Of a stretch of 35,699 nucleotides of DNA, positions 17,405-25,627 are shown piece by piece (within the stretch, counting starts at the first letter, position 1; each line of letters opens with the position of its first letter). The DNA comes from CAYFSC01 sp964345695. Lineage in GTDB: Bacteria > Bacteroidota > Rhodothermia > Rhodothermales > Salinibacteraceae. The stretch lies in assembly GCA_964345695.1 (NCBI GenBank), contig CAYFSC010000007.1, positions 1 through 35,699 on the forward strand, read 5' to 3'. The position numbers and the translations under genes are program-made. The notes below the pieces were generated by a model that searched no databases, was not told where the DNA came from, and saw only the letters and a list, made by a program, of their open reading frames with translations.

Positions 17405-18385
17405 CTACCACGTGTCGACGGTCGCGTACTGGACGCTGAAAAAGCTGCGGTCGTCGGTCCACACCCGGTCGACGACGAAGCCGGCCTCGCTGGCGAGATC
17501 GGCAAAGCCCTCGAGCGTAAACTTGTACGAGTACTCGGTGCGGATCGTCTCCCCGGCGCCGAACGCGAACGACCGCCCATCTACCGTCACCGTCTGCGCG
17601 ACGCGGCTCACGAGATGCATCTCAATGCATCCTTCGGCGTCGTTCCAGAGGGCCCGGTGTTCGAATGCATCCAGGTCGAAGGTGCCATCCAGCTCCCGGT
17701 TGACCCGGCGCAGCAGGTTCTTGTTGAACGCGGCCGTGACCCCTTCTGCGTCGTTGTACGCGGCGCGCAGAACGTCGAGGTCCTTCTTCAGGTCGACTCC
17801 GATGAGAAGTCCGCCTCCCGGACCAACAACGCGGGCAATGCGCTCCAGGAAGTGCTGGGCCTGCGCGGGCTGGAAGTTGCCGATGGTCGATCCCGGGTAG
17901 TAGACCGCCGTGCGGGCGGTGTGCGCCGGCGGGTCGGGCAGGTTCATGTCCTGCGTGTAGTCGGCGCAAAGCGGCTGCACAGGCACGTCGGGATACGCCT
18001 GCGCAAGCTCGCGAGCCGCGGTCACGAGGTGATCTCGCGAGATGTCGATCGGAACGTAGAGCGCCGGGGCGTCCAACTCGTCGAGCAGGAGGCGTGTCTT
18101 CCAACTGCTTCCGCTTCCGTACTCCAGCAGGCGCACGCGCGGCCCGAGAGCACGGGCCATGTCCGCCCCGTGCTCGCGCATGATCCCCATCTCGGTCTCG
18201 GTCGGGTAGTACTCGTCGAGCTCACAGATGGCATCGAAGAGCTTCGACCCGCGCTCGTCGTATAGAAACTTGGAAGGGATCTCTTTCTGCTCCTGCTGCA
18301 GGCCTTTGATCACCTCCTCCCGAAATGTGTTGGTTTCCGGGCATTGATCGAGCAGTGGGCGAATCTCGGCATCGGTGGCTTCCAT
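17405..18385 (-). CDS. egtD: L-histidine N-alpha-methyltransferase EgtD
   Basis: A SAM-dependent methyltransferase of 326 residues. EgtD makes hercynine by trimethylating histidine, the first step of ergothioneine synthesis. The family hallmark IPSKFLYDERGSKLFDAICE followed by YYPTETE lies near residues 37-65. The SAM site LLEYGSGSSWKTRLLLDEL is at about 86-104, and YYPGSTIGNF follows near 160. The C-terminal block (EYSYKFTLEGFADLASEAGF, then SFFSVQYA) is also typical. No egtB (sulfoxide synthase) gene lies in the window, so the rest of the pathway, if present, is elsewhere. The gene is read from the ATG at 18385 and ends 118 bases before the start of the terminase-like gene. Confidence 0.92.
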   Translation of the reverse strand: MEATDAEIRPLLDQCPETNTFREEVIKGLQQEQKEIPSKFLYDERGSKLFDAICELDEYYPTETEMGIMREHGADMARALGPRVRLLEYGSGSSWKTRLLLDELDAPALYVPIDISRDHLVTAARELAQAYPDVPVQPLCADYTQDMNLPDPPAHTARTAVYYPGSTIGNFQPAQAQHFLERIARVVGPGGGLLIGVDLKKDLDVLRAAYNDAEGVTAAFNKNLLRRVNRELDGTFDLDAFEHRALWNDAEGCIEMHLVSRVAQTVTVDGRSFAFGAGETIRTEYSYKFTLEGFADLASEAGFVVDRVWTDDRSFFSVQYATVDTW

Positions 18386-18556
18386 CGAGAATCGAAGCGG
18401 CGTTGTTGAGGGGATGAGGAGACAGGGTGCAGCGGTCGCAACGCGATGCAGGAAGGCCCCGGCCGGCGAACGTCGGGCGGCGACTCGAAACTACCTAGGG
18501 GCGGAACGCCCGGAATGCAAACCGCTCGTGGGTTCTGGGGCGCTGTTCAGGGATCG

Positions 18557-19429
18557 TTACAGACCCTCTCCGTCCGGCTCAAGATCCGCCATCGGATCAG
18601 GGTGCTGGAAGGTGTAGCCGAGCGTGTCGCGCGCCACGCGATTGCTGATCGTTTTGCCGCTGCGCGGATCGCCTTCGTCGAACGTGGGCGGGGAGAGCCC
18701 CAGGGTTTCGGCAGCCGTGGTGTAGAGCGCCTGACGCGTGGGATGGGCGTCGGCCACGCCATTCACGACGAGGCCGGTGGCCGACTGCGCCACCATGCGG
18801 TGCAGCAGCCCAACGCAGTCGTCCTGATGAATCAGGTTGACAGGCGCCTGCGGACGCGAGACGCCCGTCCGTCCCGAAAGAAAGCGGGCCGGATGCCGGT
18901 CGAAGCCGTACAGGCCACCGAACCGGATGATGGACGTCGCCCCATTCTCCCGAGTCCACAGGTGCCCCTCCGCCTCGACCAAGATGTCGCCGGTGCGTCG
19001 TCGCCGCTCGCCGCCGAGGGCATCCAGGTCTCCCGGCGGGACGTCCTCTTCCGTGATGGTGCGCTCCACGTCCGGATACACCCCGGTGGAGCTGACGAAC
19101 AGAATCCACGGCACGCGGTCTTGCCCGGCATCGCGAACGGCGTCGATCTGGCGGAGATGATACGCCCGCGGATCGTCTACCCCGCGGGGCGGCGGGATAT
19201 TGAGCACCAGTGCGTCGGTCTCGAAAAAAGCGTCCGGGGCGTCGCCCGACAGATCCGGGTCCAGCCGGAGGAGGAACGGCTCGATGCCGTCCTGCCGAAG
19301 GTCGGCCTGTTTGTCTGGGGTGGTGGTCGAGCCCTTCACGTCGTAGCCGGCGCGGACGAGGTGCCGCCCCAGCGCGTGCCCGACCCATCCACATCCAAGA
19401 ATGCTTACGCGTTGTATGTCCGTTGTCAT
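18557..19429 (-). CDS. NAD(P)-dependent epimerase/reductase of the SDR family (YeeZ-like)
   Basis: A short atypical SDR protein of 290 residues with a Rossmann fold. The dinucleotide motif is VSILGCGWVGHALGRHL (G-x-G-x-x-G, about residues 7-23). Further along are LVLNIPPPRG and FVSSTGVYPD, the latter holding the catalytic-type Ser and Tyr region of extended SDRs; the usual Y-x-x-x-K is not obvious, as in YeeZ-type proteins. FGGLYGFDRHPARFLSGRTG and VNLIHQDDCVGLLHRM are typical of sugar-nucleotide epimerase relatives. The substrate is unknown. The frame extends to 19558, but the ATG at 19429 fits the family. It diverges from the large propeller gene. Confidence 0.85.
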   Translation of the reverse strand: MTTDIQRVSILGCGWVGHALGRHLVRAGYDVKGSTTTPDKQADLRQDGIEPFLLRLDPDLSGDAPDAFFETDALVLNIPPPRGVDDPRAYHLRQIDAVRDAGQDRVPWILFVSSTGVYPDVERTITEEDVPPGDLDALGGERRRRTGDILVEAEGHLWTRENGATSIIRFGGLYGFDRHPARFLSGRTGVSRPQAPVNLIHQDDCVGLLHRMVAQSATGLVVNGVADAHPTRQALYTTAAETLGLSPPTFDEGDPRSGKTISNRVARDTLGYTFQHPDPMADLEPDGEGL

Positions 19430-19670
19430 CGCCGATGGTAAGTGATGGGAGAACGCACCGCTGAGTTTGAATGGCAGACCTCCCTCCAGGTTCAGCCCCG
19501 ACGAGGCGCCCGCCCCGGACGCGGCCGTCTCTCCACCGCCAAGACCAAACGGAAGCACCCTTTTTCCTCACAGCTCCGTGCCTTACGTTGGGGCACAGAT
19601 GTGTCGGCCCCCCGGTCCGGGGAGTTGGCCCTGCACTCGCACGATCTCCCACCGTCCCCTTTTTCAAGTT

Positions 19671-22600
19671 ATGACCCCACTCAACAGACCGTTTTTCTCT
19701 GGCCTTGTTGCCGGCGTCGTCCTCTGCCTGGGTGCCCTGTTCCTGAGCCCGGCCCCGGCCCTTGCACAGTCGGACGCCGACGATGAGCATGTCGTCCACG
19801 ATCCGGCGCACTTCGACGACCTGGACTACCGGATGATTGGCCCGTATCGCGGCGGCCGTTCGACGGCCGTCACCGGCGTGGCCGGCCAGCCGTCGACCTA
19901 CTTCATGGGCTCCACGGGCGGCGGCATCTGGAAGACCACCAACGACGGCCAGGACTGGCACAACATCTCCGACGGCCACTTGGAGGTCGCCTCCATTGGC
20001 GGCATTGACGTGGCCAACTCCGATCCGAATGTGATCTACGTCGGCACCGGCTCGGCCTGCATGCGCGGCAATATCCAGACGGGCCGCGGCGTCTACAAGT
20101 CGACCGACGGCGGCGACTCCTGGTCGTTCGTGGGCCTTCCCGAGGCGGGCCTCATTGGCAAGGTGGCCGTCCATCCGAAAGATGCGGACGTCGCCTATGT
20201 CGCCGCAGTGGGCCACCCGTTCGGCGACAACGAGCAGCGCGGCGTCTTCCGCACCACGGACGGCGGCGACACTTGGGAGAAGGTGCTGTACGTCTCCGAC
20301 TCGACCGGCGTCGTTGACCTCGCGCTCAACCCGTCCAATCCGCGCGAAATCTACGCCGGGCTCTGGCCGACCCAGCGCAAGCCATGGACGATGGTCAGCG
20401 GCTCGAAAGAGGGCGGCATCTTCAAGTCCACCGACGGCGGCGACAACTGGACGCGCTTGAAGGGCGGTCTGCCGCAGGGCGTCGTCGGCAAGACGTCCGT
20501 GACCGTCTCTCCCGTACAGCCGAGCCGCGTGTGGGCGCTCATCGAGGCGCCGGAGCCGAAGGGCGGCCTGTACCGCTCCGACGACCACGGACAGACGTGG
20601 ACGCAGATCAACGACAACCGCAAGCACCTGCAGCGGTCCTGGTACTACACCCACCTCTATGCCGACCCGAAGGACGAAAACACGGTGTACTCGCTCAACG
20701 TCCAGTTCCTCAAGTCGGTGGACGGGGGCAAGTCGTTCGAGGCGAAAGGCGTTCCGCACGGCGACGTGCACGACCTGTGGCTCAACCCGAACGACCCGGA
20801 CCGCATGGTCGTGGCCAACGACGGCGGCGCACAAGTGACCGTGGACGGAGCGGAAACGTGGTCGACCTACCACAATCAGCCGACGGCCGAGATGTACAGC
20901 GTGACCGTCGACGACGAGTTTCCCTACCGCGTGTACGGCCCGCAGCAGGACAACTCGACGATCCGCGTCCCGGCGTGGTCGGAGGGATCCATCCATCCGA
21001 AGCGGAACTGGACCTACATCGGCGGCTGTGAGACCGGGCCGGTGGCGCTCCACCCGGATCGGCCGTGGCTCGTGTACAGCGGCTGCTACGGCGGCTCCCT
21101 CACGCGCTGGAACGAACGGACGAAGCAGTCGCGCAACGTGATGGTCTATCCGCAGCTCCAGCTCGGGCAGGCGCCGAGCACTTTGCGTGAGCGGTTCCAA
21201 TGGAACGCGCCCATCGTCGTCTCGCCGCACGACCCCGACGTGGTCTACCACGCCTCGCACCGCATCTGGCGCTCCACGGATCGCGGCATGACGTGGACCC
21301 GCATCAGCGGCGACCTCACGACCGACACGCCCGCGCATCAGGACTTCGCCGGGGAACCGATCACGAAGGACAACACGGGCGTCGAGGTGTTTAACACCGT
21401 GTTCTCGCTTCGCGTGAGCCCGCACGACGCCGAAACCCTGTGGGCCGGCACCGACGACGGACGCGTATGGATCCGCCGCGGCGCGGATGCCGAGTGGGGC
21501 GAGATCACCCCCGAGGGCCTGCCGCAGTTCGGCACCGTGCAGCGCATTGAGGTGTCTCCGCACCAGCCGGGCAAGGCGTACATCGCCGTGCACCGCTACC
21601 GCCTCGACGACTGGACGCCGTACGTCTACCGCACGACCGACTACGGCGCGTCGTGGACGCGCATCGCCGACGGCACCACGGGCATCCCGGAGGACTCCCC
21701 GACGTGGGTTGTCCGCGAGGATCCCGAGCGCGAAGGACTGCTCTACGCAGGCACTGAGTTCGGGCTGCACGTGTCGTTCAACGACGGGGCGGACTGGCAG
21801 TCGCTTCAGCAGAACCTGCCGGTCACCCGCGTCCCCGATCTGAAGGTGCACCGCAACGACCTCGTCGTGGCGACGCACGGCCGCTCGTTCTGGATCATGG
21901 ACGACCTCTCGCCGCTGCGGCAACTTACCAACCAGGTGGCGGAGGCGGACGCCCACCTGTTTGCCCCCGAGGCGGCCTACCTGGTGAACCCGACGCGCGG
22001 CGGTGACGCCGAGGACCGCGAGCCGGAAGGCCGACCGGGCGGTGCAGTGTTCGACTATGCTTTCGCCGAAGCGCCCGACTCAACGGTGACGCTGGACGTC
22101 CTGAATCCGAACGGCGACGTGGTGCGCAGCTTCACGAGCGACTCTGCAGCCGCTGCGGAGGCCGACGAGCCGATGCTCTCCGTCGAAGAGGGGCACACCC
22201 GCTTCCGCTGGAACCTACGGTCGGAAGGCGTCGACGACGTCGAGGACGCCATCACGTGGGGCTACACCGGCGGCGTCAGGGCGGTCCCCGGCACGTACCA
22301 GGTCCGGATGAGCGTGGAGGGCGAACCCACCCAGACGCGCTCCTTCGAGGTGCGGATGGACCCGCGCATGGAAACCGTGACGCGCCAGGACTTGCAGGAG
22401 CAGCACGACCTGGCCCTCGCCGTTCGCGACTCGCTCAACAGCGTCTACGACGCGATCCGCACCATCCGTTCGGTGCGCGAGCAGGTGACGTCGGTCACGG
22501 CCCACGCCAAGAAGGCAGGGCACGACGCCCCCGAGATGCAGACCCTGGCGGACTCGATTACGGCGAAGCTGTCCTCCATCGAGCAGGAACTGATGCAAAC

Positions 22601-22856
22601 GAAGAACGAGAGCTTCCAGGATCCGCTCAACTTCCCGCCGATGCTCGACAACCAGTACGCCTATCTTTACGGATACGTGGCCGGGCCGGAGGGGCCGCCC
22701 ACCGCCGGAGCCCGCGAGCGGTTTGCCGACCTGAACGAGCAGTGGGCTGCGCTGCGCGGACAGCTGCAGACCCTGCTCGATACCGAGGTGGCTGCATTCA
22801 ACCAGCGGGTTGGCGAGATGGGACCGCCGGTGTTCGTCCCCACCTCCATGCGTTGA
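19671..22856 (+). CDS. large secreted BNR/sortilin-type beta-propeller protein
   Basis: A protein of 1061 residues. A Sec signal peptide is clear: basic N-terminus, hydrophobic core (GLVAGVVLCLGALFL), then APALA|QSD near residue 33. The first ~750 residues consist of repeated propeller blades carrying the BNR/Asp-box-like element S/T-x-D-x-G-x-(T/S)-W (for example WKTTNDGQDW, YKSTDGGDSW, FRTTDGGDTW, FKSTDGGDNW, WRSTDRGMTW, YRTTDYGASW). The propeller ends with VATHGRSFWIMDDLSPLRQL. A beta-rich, FN3-like part follows, then a helical, probably coiled-coil tail (EQHDLALAVRDSLNSVYDA). Such proteins are often annotated as glycosyl hydrolases, but the fold also occurs in sortilin-like proteins and no catalytic site is evident. 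It probably acts in the periplasm or at the cell surface. The ATG at 19671 was chosen because the signal peptide begins there. Confidence 0.9.
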   Translation: MTPLNRPFFSGLVAGVVLCLGALFLSPAPALAQSDADDEHVVHDPAHFDDLDYRMIGPYRGGRSTAVTGVAGQPSTYFMGSTGGGIWKTTNDGQDWHNISDGHLEVASIGGIDVANSDPNVIYVGTGSACMRGNIQTGRGVYKSTDGGDSWSFVGLPEAGLIGKVAVHPKDADVAYVAAVGHPFGDNEQRGVFRTTDGGDTWEKVLYVSDSTGVVDLALNPSNPREIYAGLWPTQRKPWTMVSGSKEGGIFKSTDGGDNWTRLKGGLPQGVVGKTSVTVSPVQPSRVWALIEAPEPKGGLYRSDDHGQTWTQINDNRKHLQRSWYYTHLYADPKDENTVYSLNVQFLKSVDGGKSFEAKGVPHGDVHDLWLNPNDPDRMVVANDGGAQVTVDGAETWSTYHNQPTAEMYSVTVDDEFPYRVYGPQQDNSTIRVPAWSEGSIHPKRNWTYIGGCETGPVALHPDRPWLVYSGCYGGSLTRWNERTKQSRNVMVYPQLQLGQAPSTLRERFQWNAPIVVSPHDPDVVYHASHRIWRSTDRGMTWTRISGDLTTDTPAHQDFAGEPITKDNTGVEVFNTVFSLRVSPHDAETLWAGTDDGRVWIRRGADAEWGEITPEGLPQFGTVQRIEVSPHQPGKAYIAVHRYRLDDWTPYVYRTTDYGASWTRIADGTTGIPEDSPTWVVREDPEREGLLYAGTEFGLHVSFNDGADWQSLQQNLPVTRVPDLKVHRNDLVVATHGRSFWIMDDLSPLRQLTNQVAEADAHLFAPEAAYLVNPTRGGDAEDREPEGRPGGAVFDYAFAEAPDSTVTLDVLNPNGDVVRSFTSDSAAAAEADEPMLSVEEGHTRFRWNLRSEGVDDVEDAITWGYTGGVRAVPGTYQVRMSVEGEPTQTRSFEVRMDPRMETVTRQDLQEQHDLALAVRDSLNSVYDAIRTIRSVREQVTSVTAHAKKAGHDAPEMQTLADSITAKLSSIEQELMQTKNESFQDPLNFPPMLDNQYAYLYGYVAGPEGPPTAGARERFADLNEQWAALRGQLQTLLDTEVAAFNQRVGEMGPPVFVPTSMR

Positions 22857-22858
22857 GA

Positions 22859-22879
22859 ACGCAGACGGCAGACGGCCGA
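22859..22879. repeat. three-unit heptad array after the propeller gene
   Basis: Three 7-bp units start two bases after the stop codon: ACGCAGA, CGGCAGA and CGGCCGA. Adjacent units differ by one or two bases. The array is short and lies in the 3' untranslated stretch before the terminator. Confidence 0.55.
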
Positions 22880-22904
22880 TCTCCAGTCCTTTTCCTCCCC
22901 TTCG

Positions 22905-22938
22905 ACGCCCGTCAGGCCCTTTGCGGTTTGGCGGGCGT
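22905..22938 (+). terminator. rho-independent-type terminator after the propeller gene
   Basis: ACGCCCG (22905-22911) pairs with CGGGCGT (22932-22938), seven pairs around a 20-base loop, followed by TTTTG counting the last stem base. It lies about 50 bases past the stop. The remaining ~200 bases before the lipid kinase gene hold nothing I can name. Confidence 0.6.
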
Positions 22939-23146
22939 TTTGTGTGCGTGGCTTGCGTGCGTGGCGACGCGCCAGGCGTCCTCCCGCCGTTGCTGTCGGG
23001 ATGAACCGCCCAACATTGGTCCCGGTCCCGGGCGTGATGTGCCCCTCCGACATGCCGACATTGTGACCGAGAGTGCGTACCCGGAGTCGCTCTCAGCCGA
23101 ACGGCCGGCTCGCACTTGTGCGCGGGTCCGGCTAGGTTGAGGCGAC

Positions 23147-24109
23147 ATGCCCTCGATCGCCGACCGCCTTCCTGCCGCCGTGCCTCACCGAACGTGCGCC
23201 ATCGTCAACCCGAACGCCGGCGGCGGGCGACTCCGTCGACAGTGGCCGCGTCTGCTTCGCCGCCTCGTCGCGCTTACCGACGGCCTCTCGGTCCAGTGGA
23301 CGACGGGTCCCCGGTCGGCAACGCTCCTGACGCGATCCGCCCTCCAGGACGGTTTCGACCGGATTCTTGCTATCGGAGGGGACGGCACACTTCACGAGGT
23401 CGTGAACGGCTTCTTCGAGGGACGAACCGCGCTCGCTCCCGAGGCCATCCTTGTACACCTCCCGTTCGGCACGGGCGTCGACTTCCGCCGGTCGCTCGGT
23501 GTGCCGACCGGGTTGCCCTCCGTCGCGCAACTCGGGAGCGAGCGGATCCGGCGCATCGACCTGATTCGGACCCTCGTAACCACCGACGCAGGGCCGCAGA
23601 CGCGCTACGTGGCGAACATTGCCTCCTTTGGGCTCGGCGGGCTCGTCGTGCAGTTGATGCAGCACCTGCAGGGATCGGCCCTCGTCGGCGGACGCCTGTC
23701 GTATCTCGGCGCCATCCTTCGCGGCCTCGCCGTGCATGCCCCCCCGCTCGTGGATCTTGCCGTCGACGACGCCCAGATCGGGCGCGTCCGCATCCACAAC
23801 GTCGCGGTCGCCAACGGACATACGTTCGGCGGCGGCCTGCGGATTGCCCCCCGTGCCCGCATCGACGACGGACGCCTCGACGTGGTGGTGCTGCGCGACC
23901 TGCCCGTTCGGTCTCTCGTCCGGCACGCGCATCGGTTCTACCGCGGCACGCACCCGGGTCTCGACGGCGTCGAAATCGCCTCCGGCCGGCGTGTGGTGGC
24001 CCTCCCGGTCGACGCCTCACCTGTCCCGATGGACCTGGACGGCGAACCGTTCGGCCGTCTCCCTGCGACCTTCGAGCTCGTACCTGCCGCCATCCGCGTG
24101 CAGGGATGA
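23147..24109 (+). CDS. diacylglycerol kinase-family lipid kinase (DagK/YegS-like)
   Basis: A protein of 320 residues with the diacylglycerol-kinase catalytic fold, which phosphorylates diacylglycerol or a related lipid using ATP. NPNAGGGRLRR (21-31) and the nucleotide loop AIGGDGTLHEVVNG (75-88) are diagnostic. The next element, usually G-T-G-N-D-(F/L), reads PFGTGVDFRR here, with Val in place of the conserved Asn. VANGHTFGGGLRIAPRARIDDG and LDVVVLRDLP in the second domain are family-like. The C-terminus ends with MDLDGEPFG, which normally forms the back of the active site. The protein is soluble, with no membrane segment. The Smr gene follows after about 100 bases on the same strand. Confidence 0.88.
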   Translation: MPSIADRLPAAVPHRTCAIVNPNAGGGRLRRQWPRLLRRLVALTDGLSVQWTTGPRSATLLTRSALQDGFDRILAIGGDGTLHEVVNGFFEGRTALAPEAILVHLPFGTGVDFRRSLGVPTGLPSVAQLGSERIRRIDLIRTLVTTDAGPQTRYVANIASFGLGGLVVQLMQHLQGSALVGGRLSYLGAILRGLAVHAPPLVDLAVDDAQIGRVRIHNVAVANGHTFGGGLRIAPRARIDDGRLDVVVLRDLPVRSLVRHAHRFYRGTHPGLDGVEIASGRRVVALPVDASPVPMDLDGEPFGRLPATFELVPAAIRVQG

Positions 24110-24211
24110 CGCACGGCCAGGAGAATAGAGGTTGGATCCAGGCGGAACGCCTTCCGCGGTCCACGGGTGGCATGGAAATACAGCGACATCCCGCCACAAT
24201 CAGCACGCCTC

Positions 24212-24538
24212 ATGCCTCAGCCCCAACTCGACGACGACGGCACTTCGGTCACGCTCGACCTGCACGGCGCTACTGTGGACGAGGCCGTCGCCCTCACGTA
24301 CCGGACCCTCCGCCTCGCCGAAGACCGCGGCCGCACGCAGCTGAAGCTGATCCACGGCTCCTCCACGTCGCAGGGCGGTGGACGGACCATCAAGCACGAA
24401 CTCCACAAGCTGCTGGACGACGGTGATCTCGGCGTCCATGCCACCAACGTCGTGCGCTCCCGGAACCACATCATGCTTTCCCTCGATCTCACCGCCGCCA
24501 CGGATCCCACCCCGATCCGCCTGGACGAGGTGTGGTAG
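24212..24538 (+). CDS. small Smr-domain protein
   Basis: A protein of about 108 residues consisting almost only of an Smr domain. The signature LDLHGATVDEA (15-25) carries the conserved D-L-H-G, and IHGSSTSQGGGRTIKHELHK (47-66) carries the H-G-x-G/S...(L/I)-K motif. Smr domains are nicking-type nuclease or RNA-binding modules, found alone or at the C-terminus of MutS2; here it is alone. The function is not defined, but RNA cleavage or ribosome rescue has been shown for some relatives. An in-frame GTG at 24167 would add 15 residues; I chose the ATG at 24212. Confidence 0.78.
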   Translation: MPQPQLDDDGTSVTLDLHGATVDEAVALTYRTLRLAEDRGRTQLKLIHGSSTSQGGGRTIKHELHKLLDDGDLGVHATNVVRSRNHIMLSLDLTAATDPTPIRLDEVW

Positions 24539-24874
24539 TGAGGCGGGCTGTCTCCGTCAGTTCTGCTTCCGGTACGCCCAGCGGTCCCCTTGCGTCGTCG
24601 CGGAAGCTCTAGGCTCGGCTTCGAGAGCCTGCGAAGGGGCGGGTCCTGGCGTGCAGTTTTGCCGAAACGGTTTTACCAAATAGGCCCCATAGGCTTTCAG
24701 ATTGTAGGCACGTCGGCCCTGAATCCAGACGGGACTGCAGACCGACGCGAATGCCGGCCTTTCCGCGTCCTCGCCCATTCCGGAGCCCCCTGCCCCGTCA
24801 GTTCGGGATTGCTTCTGGCCGGAAGAACCGCTACGATGTAAGGGTCCGTTCTTGTCGCCTTCATCCTCCGATCC
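24539..24874. other. intergenic region upstream of the class-I amidotransferase-like gene
   Basis: There are 336 bases with no credible gene. It contains a six-pair hairpin (AGGCTC/GAGCCT, 24611-24630) without a U-run, and near its right end a promoter candidate at 24809-24839. The stretch around 24655-24700 is locally AT-rich (TTTTGCCGAAACGGTTTT). I cannot assign it. Confidence 0.5.
24809..24839 (+). promoter_or_regulatory. possible promoter of the 24875-25573 gene
   Basis: TTG at 24809-24811, a 20-base spacer, then TACGATGT at 24832-24839. The -7 box matches TAnnTTTG only partly, but the spacer and the 35-base distance to the ATG equal those of the better acuB and pyrC candidates. Confidence 0.35.
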
Positions 24875-25573
24875 ATGCGCCCGCGCATCGGCATCACGAC
24901 CTCCTTCGAAGACAGCACGCACTCGCTTCCCCGCGCCTATGCCGAAGCGGTCGAGCGGGCCGGCGGCGTGCCGCTGCTGCTTCCTGTAACGGAGACCTCC
25001 GCGACGGTCCACGCCGTGACGGAGACCATCGACGGCCTGATCGTTCCCGGCGGGCCCGCCGTCACGGAAGGGCTCATGGGCACGCTGCCCGACGACCTCG
25101 GCGCCCTCGATCCGCTGCGCGCCGCCTCCGACCGACGGTACATCGAGGCCTGCTGGGACGCCAACCGGCCTATGCTCGGCATCTGCTACGGCATGCAGCG
25201 GATGAATGCCCTGACCGGCGGTACGATTTACGCGGACGTGGAACGCCAGCACGACGGTGCCCAGGTGCACAGTCAGAAGCGAGGTGCGACCTCACATAAA
25301 GTTCACCTGCGTGAAACGTCTCGGCTCCACACGCTACTAACAACGAGCACACTGGAGGTGAATACCCGGCATCTGCAGGCCATTGCCTCCGTAGGTGCAG
25401 GCTTCGCTGTTGCCGCCACGGCCCCCGATGGCGTCATCGAGGCGATTGAACATACGTCGGCACAGATCTTGGGTGTACAGTTTCACCCGGAGCGCATGGG
25501 CAAGGAGATGCACCCGCTCTTTCGCGACCTTGTGCGTCAAGCGCAGGCCTCGCGCTCTGTGCCCGCGGCGTGA
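24875..25573 (+). CDS. gamma-glutamyl-gamma-aminobutyrate hydrolase-like peptidase (class I glutamine amidotransferase fold, C26)
   Basis: A peptidase C26 family protein of 232 residues. The nucleophile C104 sits in the elbow MLGICYGMQRMN, and the triad H204 and E206 lie in GVQFHPER. GLIVPGGPAVTEG (55-67) forms the oxyanion-loop region. The family includes PuuD, which hydrolyses gamma-Glu-GABA, and glutamine amidotransferase-like enzymes; the substrate cannot be read from sequence, and no putrescine genes are nearby. The N-terminus RPRIGITTSFE is normal. The transglycosylase-like gene follows after 54 bases and probably shares the transcript. Confidence 0.88.
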   Translation: MRPRIGITTSFEDSTHSLPRAYAEAVERAGGVPLLLPVTETSATVHAVTETIDGLIVPGGPAVTEGLMGTLPDDLGALDPLRAASDRRYIEACWDANRPMLGICYGMQRMNALTGGTIYADVERQHDGAQVHSQKRGATSHKVHLRETSRLHTLLTTSTLEVNTRHLQAIASVGAGFAVAATAPDGVIEAIEHTSAQILGVQFHPERMGKEMHPLFRDLVRQAQASRSVPAA

Positions 25574-25627
25574 CCCCTGCGTCGCTCCTCAGACGGACCC
25601 GCCTGGCCTTTTTTCCTCGTGTCAATC

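Noticed and set aside
18597..21956. A 1119-codon open frame on the minus strand, antisense to the propeller gene
   Set aside because: Its translation is Arg/His/Val-rich without domains, typical of the antisense frame of a GC-rich acidic gene; the plus-strand propeller protein has a signal peptide and repeats.
23116..24426. A 436-codon plus-strand open frame overlapping the lipid kinase and Smr genes
   Set aside because: Arg/Pro/His-rich, out of frame with two clear proteins.
24611..24630. Six-pair hairpin AGGCTC/GAGCCT as a terminator for the Smr gene
   Set aside because: Short stem, no U-run and 73 bases past the stop.
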